64,000 nucleotides of DNA, taken from NCBI GenBank assembly GCA_964639205.1, contig CAZXCG010000001.1, positions 1-64,000 of the forward strand, written 5' to 3'. The number at the start of each line of letters is the position of its first letter. Position 1 is the stretch's first letter. The stretch comes from CAZXCG01 sp964639205. GTDB lineage: Bacteria; Bacillota; Clostridia; Oscillospirales; Acutalibacteraceae. A program made the translations under genes and the position numbers. Below are positions 59,726-64,000 of the stretch, one piece after another. The notes beneath the pieces are model-generated. The model made no database searches. It saw only the letters and a list, made by a program, of their open reading frames with translations, and was not told where the DNA came from.

Positions 59726-59828
59726 ATATACGGTTTTAAAATATTATGTTATGTTTTTCAAAAGACGAACGAGCTTTTGAAAAAGGATATGAGCCTAAAT
59801 GCTTTGAAAGCCTTTGCCTGCCCGAATT

Positions 59829-60779
59829 TTATTCACTTACTTTTTCAACAGGGTGCTTTTTGTCCTGCCAGATTACCCAAATAGGTCCTGCAATACATAT
59901 AGAGGAGTAGCAGCCGGAAATAATACCGATAATCATCGGAAGCGCAAAGCTTTTAACCGAATCTATGTTAAATAGGGCGGCAACAATGTAAACGGTAACA
60001 ATGGCAATCAACGTAGTAACAGAGGTCATTATAGTCCTTTTAAACATTTTGTTTACCGATACGTTGAACACCTCGCCCGCACTTACCTTCGGTCCGAGAA
60101 TTCTGCGTTCTTCTCTTACTCTGTCATAAATAACTATTGTGTCGTTAAGAGAATAACCCAAAATCATAAGAACAACGGCTATAAAGTTACTGTCGATAGG
60201 CATACGGAAAATTACGTATAAAAAGTAAATCATGGCTACGTCGTGGAAAAGCGCGATAAGCGCGGTTACGCCGGCGGAAAGACCGCTGATTTTCTTAAAG
60301 CGGAATGTAACATAAAGAACCATAAGTACGCAGGCGATAATTACCGCGGCAAGGCATTTCATAAGGAACTTAAAGCCCATTACCGATTCAACAGAGGAAG
60401 ACTCGATATAGGAAAAATTATTGTCGGGAAAATTTTCCTCCAGCGCGGCGGTCATATCGTCCTGAACGGAGGTTGAAATTGCGTCGTCGCCGGCAAACTG
60501 AACAGATATGATATAAGCGTCAGCGTCCGAGCCGGCAGAGGCAAGATCCTGCGAGATTGTAAATGAAACCTGATTTTCGGTGACATTTTGCAAGGTGTCC
60601 TTTAAAGCGTCTTCGTCAATTGTTCCCGAATAGCTGTATTTAACCATAGCTCCGCCCTTAAACTGAATATCAAGCGTTGTGCCGAAAATGAAATTACAAA
60701 TAATACCTATAACGATAATTGTAAGAGATATGCCGAAAAAAATTTTTTTCTTACCTACAAAGTCGATATTTCTTTTCAT
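59829..60779 (-). CDS. secF: Protein translocase subunit SecF
   Basis: SecF and SecD form the membrane motor that uses the proton or sodium gradient to help proteins leave SecYEG. The 316-residue protein has one N-terminal helix (about 14-33), a periplasmic-type domain and five more helices, with GYSLNDTIVIYDRVRE in the fourth. The start overlaps the secD stop by four bases. Confidence 0.97.
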   Translation of the reverse strand: MKRNIDFVGKKKIFFGISLTIIVIGIICNFIFGTTLDIQFKGGAMVKYSYSGTIDEDALKDTLQNVTENQVSFTISQDLASAGSDADAYIISVQFAGDDAISTSVQDDMTAALEENFPDNNFSYIESSSVESVMGFKFLMKCLAAVIIACVLMVLYVTFRFKKISGLSAGVTALIALFHDVAMIYFLYVIFRMPIDSNFIAVVLMILGYSLNDTIVIYDRVREERRILGPKVSAGEVFNVSVNKMFKRTIMTSVTTLIAIVTVYIVAALFNIDSVKSFALPMIIGIISGCYSSICIAGPIWVIWQDKKHPVEKVSE

Positions 60780-62176
60780 GCCTTAACACCCCCGAACAAC
60801 CATCTTTTGCGTAAGCACTTAACGCCCGCAATACTCTTAAGCATAATCCGGGAGAGTGCAACACCCATAATAAAGTTGGAAATAACGCCTACAAGTAAAG
60901 TATAACCGAACGCATATATTGTTCCCGTTGTAGATTGACCGAAAATGCTTGAAAGTATGTTGGTAGGTCCGAATACAAGCAAAAGAATAACCGATACGAT
61001 TACAACGGTCATATTACCGTCTATGATAGCCGAAAGGCTGTTTTTGGTTCCCATACTGAGGGCGGTGTCAAGAGTTTTACCCGTTTTCAGCTCTTCTTTG
61101 ATTCTTTCTGCGGTGATAATGTTGGCGTCAACGCCCATACCGATTGAAAGGATAAGACCTGCAATACCCGGCAAAGTCATAGTAAAGGAACTGAAAACGG
61201 TAAAGTAACGCGAAACAGCCGCTACGGAAAGGGCGATTTGACCTATAAGCGCAATAACCGCCACTATACCCGGCACACGGTACATAACAATCATAAATAC
61301 GGCGATTAAGATAATAGCGATAACGCCGGCATATGTCATAGCGGTGAGTGAATTTGAACCGAGCGTCGGACTGATTGCGCCATAGGAAGCAGTTTCAAGC
61401 CGGAACGGAAGAGCACCCGCATTGATTTTATTTGCCAAATCCGTTGCCTCATCGGCTGTAAAGCTGCCGGTAATAGTAGCCATACCGTCGGTTATAACGG
61501 CATTTACGGTAGGATAGGAAAGCATTATGTCGTCCATCCAAATTGAAACGGTCTGGTTAAGATACTCGTTTGTAATGTCGGCAAAGGTTTCGGCGCCTTC
61601 ATCGGTAAGCTCAAGCTGAACAACGTAGCTCGCGCTGCCTGAGCTTGTGTCTACACCCGCGGCGGCGGACTTAACCATTGACCCGTCCATAAGAATTTCT
61701 TCCGTGTCGCCGGTAGGGGTTTTGTATATGTAGCTTCCGTCTGAACCGACTTCAACGTCCGCATATTCGTAACCCGGTCGGAAAGTAAGCTGCGCGTTAG
61801 CCGAAATCTCATCGATTGCAGTTTTAGGGTCGTACTCCGTTTCGTCGGCTTTCCACGGGAAGCGCACAATTATTCTGTCAGTACCGTAATCTGCATAAAG
61901 CTCATAATCGGTAATGCCGTCGGAAATCATACGGGTTTCAATAATCGATTTTGCGGAATCAAGCTGTTCGTCTGTGGCGTCTACGCCCTCGGCGGGCTTA
62001 AACGTGGCTTCAACACCGCCTCGGATGTCAATTCCCCACCGAATATCGCCTATACCCTTAATAACCGTATTCTCATTATCTCCGGTAAAATACGACACTC
62101 CGAAAACAGCCGTATACGAGAATGCGAGAATCAGGAGGGCAACGATGAAGAACACAGCCTTTGGAATTCTTTTCAT
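60776..62176 (-). CDS. secD: Protein translocase subunit SecD
   Basis: The 466-residue protein has an N-terminal helix, the P1 head domain with DIRGGVEATFKP and the later FTADEATDLANKINAGALP, and a membrane domain with GMGVDANIITAERIKEE, all diagnostic of SecD. GGAGG lies about nine bases before the ATG. The predicted leader is about 360 bases long and contains repeat copy 4. No yajC is adjacent. Confidence 0.97.
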   Translation of the reverse strand: MKRIPKAVFFIVALLILAFSYTAVFGVSYFTGDNENTVIKGIGDIRWGIDIRGGVEATFKPAEGVDATDEQLDSAKSIIETRMISDGITDYELYADYGTDRIIVRFPWKADETEYDPKTAIDEISANAQLTFRPGYEYADVEVGSDGSYIYKTPTGDTEEILMDGSMVKSAAAGVDTSSGSASYVVQLELTDEGAETFADITNEYLNQTVSIWMDDIMLSYPTVNAVITDGMATITGSFTADEATDLANKINAGALPFRLETASYGAISPTLGSNSLTAMTYAGVIAIILIAVFMIVMYRVPGIVAVIALIGQIALSVAAVSRYFTVFSSFTMTLPGIAGLILSIGMGVDANIITAERIKEELKTGKTLDTALSMGTKNSLSAIIDGNMTVVIVSVILLLVFGPTNILSSIFGQSTTGTIYAFGYTLLVGVISNFIMGVALSRIMLKSIAGVKCLRKRWLFGGVKA

Positions 62177-62208
62177 GCCTTAGAACCTCCAGTAATTTTA
62201 GTGTGTCT

Positions 62209-62494
62209 TATTAATATAATGACGGGGCAGAGCCCCTTATTGAACCTTCGGCGCGGCGGGGCTGAAAGCCCAAAACGCTTTAACCGACTGTCAAACGACG
62301 GAGCAAGGCTCCTTTTGCAGACGGGCAGAATGATTTGAAACCGAAGCAACGCTCCGGCAGGCTTGCTTGAAACAGAGCTTGCGACAGATTGCAAAGTGAG
62401 CGGTGAGCTTCAGCGGACGGAGTAAAGCTTCCGCTTAAATTCCGAACCGAAGCCCGCCGCCTTATGGGCGGATGACATTTGCAATCGGGTTATA
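62209..62494 (-). repeat. Dispersed intergenic repeat, copy 4 (long)
   Basis: Read on the minus strand it starts TATAACCCGATTGCAAATG, continues into CCGCCCATAAGGCGGCGGG, contains the TTCAAGCAAGCCTGCCGGAG segment shared with copy 3, and ends with a GGGGC..GCCCC hairpin like that of copy 1. It also holds internal variants of a GGAGCnnnGCTCC-type hairpin. It fills most of the 466-base gap between the aminotransferase gene and secD. I see no reading frame in it; the outer boundaries are approximate. Confidence 0.65.
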
Positions 62495-62542
62495 AACATA
62501 AATAACTCCATTATTATCTGCCCGAACAGACATAACAGAGTT

Positions 62543-62571
62543 ATTATAGTTTTTTTTTTGAAAAAAGTCAA
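62543..62571 (-). promoter_or_regulatory. Predicted sigma-A promoter for secD-secF
   Basis: TTGACT (62566-62571), 17 bases and TATAAT (62543-62548) lie on the minus strand upstream of repeat copy 4. Confidence 0.68.
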
Positions 62572-62642
62572 TGGATTATTGATTTTTTCATAATTACTTT
62601 GGAAAGGAAACACATAAACGTTATTATTGGGCGGCAAATTGT

Positions 62643-63935
62643 TTACGCCTTATCAATCTTGTCAAGAAGCTTATCGAGCGCGCATATTTTTGCGCATATG
62701 CAGAAAATATCCATAGCAGCGGCAAGCTCCTCTTCCGACGGATAAGTCGGCGCAATGCGGATGTTGCTGTCGTTGGGGTCTTTGCCGTATGGATATGTCG
62801 CGCCGGCATTTGTCATTACGACTCCCGCCTGTCTGCACATTTCAACCACGCGCTTAGCCGTGCCTGTCATTACGTCTATGCTTATAAAGTAGCCTCCGTT
62901 CGGCTCGGTCCAATTTGCAATTCCGGTTTCGTCCAAATGCGCGTGAAGCTTATCAAGAACAATACGGAAACGCGGTTCAAGAATTTCTCTGTGCTTTTTC
63001 ATATGCTCCTTAATTCCGTTCATATCCTTGAAAAAATGAATGTGTCTGAGCATATTGAGCTTATCGTAGCCTATTGTCTGGCACTTGTATCTTTCCTTGA
63101 AAACCTTCATATTATTAAGAGAAGAAGCCATTGCGGCAACGCCGGAGCCGGGAAAAGTTATTTTTGAGGTCGAGCAAAAGCAGATTGCAAGGTCGGGATT
63201 CCCGCTTTTATCGCATTCATCCATAATGTTAAGCAGCTCTTCGGGGGTATCGGTAATATCATGAACACAGTAGGCGTTGTCCCACATAATGCGAAAATCC
63301 TTTGCCTTCGGTTTGAGGTTGGCAAAACGGCGGACAACCTCATCGGAATAGGTTATACCTTGAGGATTTGAATACTTTGGAACACACCAAATTCCCTTTA
63401 TGCTGTCATCACCGGCAACAAGCTGTTCAATCATATCCATATCGGGGCCGTCGTCGTGCATGGGAATGTTTATCATATCAAAGCCGAAATATTCGGTGAT
63501 CAAAAAATGTCTGTCATAGCCGGGAACCGGACAAAGGAACTTCCGATTTTTAACCTCGTACCACGGAGGACAGCCCTCTGCTATTGAGGCGGTCATCATG
63601 CAGGCAATTGTGTCGAACATCATATTAAGGCTGGAGTTGCCGCCGACCATCACTTTATCGGGAGTAACACCGAGCATTTCACCGAAAAGCTCTTTGCAGG
63701 CGGTGATTCCGTCAAGAACACCGTAGTTGCGGCAGTCAAAGCCGTCTCTTGTTTTGCACGAGAAGCTGCTGTTTACTATATCAAGCATATGAACGGAAAT
63801 ATCGAGCTGAGCTGTGCACGGCTTTCCGCGCGACATATCAAGCTTTAAACCCATACCTCTGTATTTTTCATACTGCTTAACAAGCGGTGCTTTTTCCTTT
63901 TCAAGCTCTTCAAATGACATTTCAGAGTAATACAT
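62643..63935 (-). CDS. Aspartate aminotransferase, type Ic (AspT family)
   Basis: The 430-residue PLP enzyme belongs to the MocR-like aspartate aminotransferase group described as type Ic. It shows MSRGKPCTAQLDIS, GGNSSLNMMFD, VPKYSNPQG, WDNAYCVHD and the PLP lysine K258 in STSKITFPGSG. It should interconvert aspartate and oxaloacetate with 2-oxoglutarate/glutamate; other amino donors are possible. AAGGTGG lies eight bases before the ATG. It is followed by a 466-base gap before secD. Confidence 0.9.
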   Translation of the reverse strand: MYYSEMSFEELEKEKAPLVKQYEKYRGMGLKLDMSRGKPCTAQLDISVHMLDIVNSSFSCKTRDGFDCRNYGVLDGITACKELFGEMLGVTPDKVMVGGNSSLNMMFDTIACMMTASIAEGCPPWYEVKNRKFLCPVPGYDRHFLITEYFGFDMINIPMHDDGPDMDMIEQLVAGDDSIKGIWCVPKYSNPQGITYSDEVVRRFANLKPKAKDFRIMWDNAYCVHDITDTPEELLNIMDECDKSGNPDLAICFCSTSKITFPGSGVAAMASSLNNMKVFKERYKCQTIGYDKLNMLRHIHFFKDMNGIKEHMKKHREILEPRFRIVLDKLHAHLDETGIANWTEPNGGYFISIDVMTGTAKRVVEMCRQAGVVMTNAGATYPYGKDPNDSNIRIAPTYPSEEELAAAMDIFCICAKICALDKLLDKIDKA

Positions 63936-64000
63936 TTTGCTACCACCTTAAAAAATAATGCAAAATCTGTTTAAAAAACACTTATATTTTAATATACGCG

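Noticed and set aside
62209..62494. Possible CRISPR or tandem array, because of repeated GC-rich hairpins
   Set aside because: The hairpins are not regularly spaced and there are no spacer units; the region fits the dispersed repeat family.

Overview
The window is about 64 kb of a low-to-mid GC, endospore-forming member of the Clostridia (Bacillota), most likely a gut-type Oscillospiraceae/Ruminococcaceae relative. The evidence is the Firmicute gene order (rnc-smc-ftsY, tilS-hpt-ftsH, infC-rpmI-rplT, dprA-topA-trmFO), sporulation genes (yunB, spmA, spmB), anaerobic ferredoxin enzymes (Nfn, 2-oxoacid:ferredoxin oxidoreductase), a CD1247-type zinc-ribbon protein and a dockerin-tailed secreted glycosidase. 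A run of exactly 100 N at 45806-45905 shows that this is a scaffolded draft assembly. Almost every gene lies on the minus strand; only four are on plus.

Right to left, in the direction of transcription: an aspartate aminotransferase (62.6-63.9 kb); secD-secF (59.8-62.2 kb); a plus-strand dCMP deaminase; spmA-spmB; an HtrA protease; a plus-strand PHP phosphatase; a DAHP synthase with an inverted repeat over its promoter; a zinc-ribbon membrane protein; then an uncharacterised P-loop ATPase with the korD-A-B-C operon (49.5-52.8 kb); ispD-ispF, prfC, a cyclophilin and a YerB-type lipoprotein beside the assembly gap; RNase J, GdpP, rplI, dnaB, tilS, hpt and ftsH (34.7-44.3 kb); a sirtuin; a plus-strand pair of membrane proteins; the nfnA-nfnB transhydrogenase genes with mscL; and a 1785-residue secreted GH2 enzyme (23.3-28.7 kb). 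Next comes the infC-rpmI-rplT operon with an attenuator-like leader and an ATT start codon. It is followed by a long, tightly packed housekeeping run from trmH through dprA, topA, trmFO, plsX, rnc, a radical SAM gene, smc, ftsY, rdgB, yhbY, nadD, yqeK and rsfS to leuS (4.0-21.7 kb). The last genes are rpsU, aroQ-pepP-efp, the CD1247-type gene and yunB.

Most of the window is ordinary core genome: translation, RNA modification, DNA replication and segregation, secretion and cofactor synthesis. The main points for a second look are: a dispersed intergenic repeat family (five copies, each starting TATAAC and carrying a CCGCC/GGCGG palindrome), two copies of which sit in the predicted 5' leaders of rnj and secD; the multidomain dockerin-bearing glycosidase; a Walker-type ATPase coupled to the kor operon; a sirtuin lacking one zinc cysteine; and an operator-like inverted repeat in the DAHP synthase promoter. 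I found no CRISPR array, prophage, insertion sequence, rRNA or tRNA gene, and no clear novel defence or biosynthetic system.
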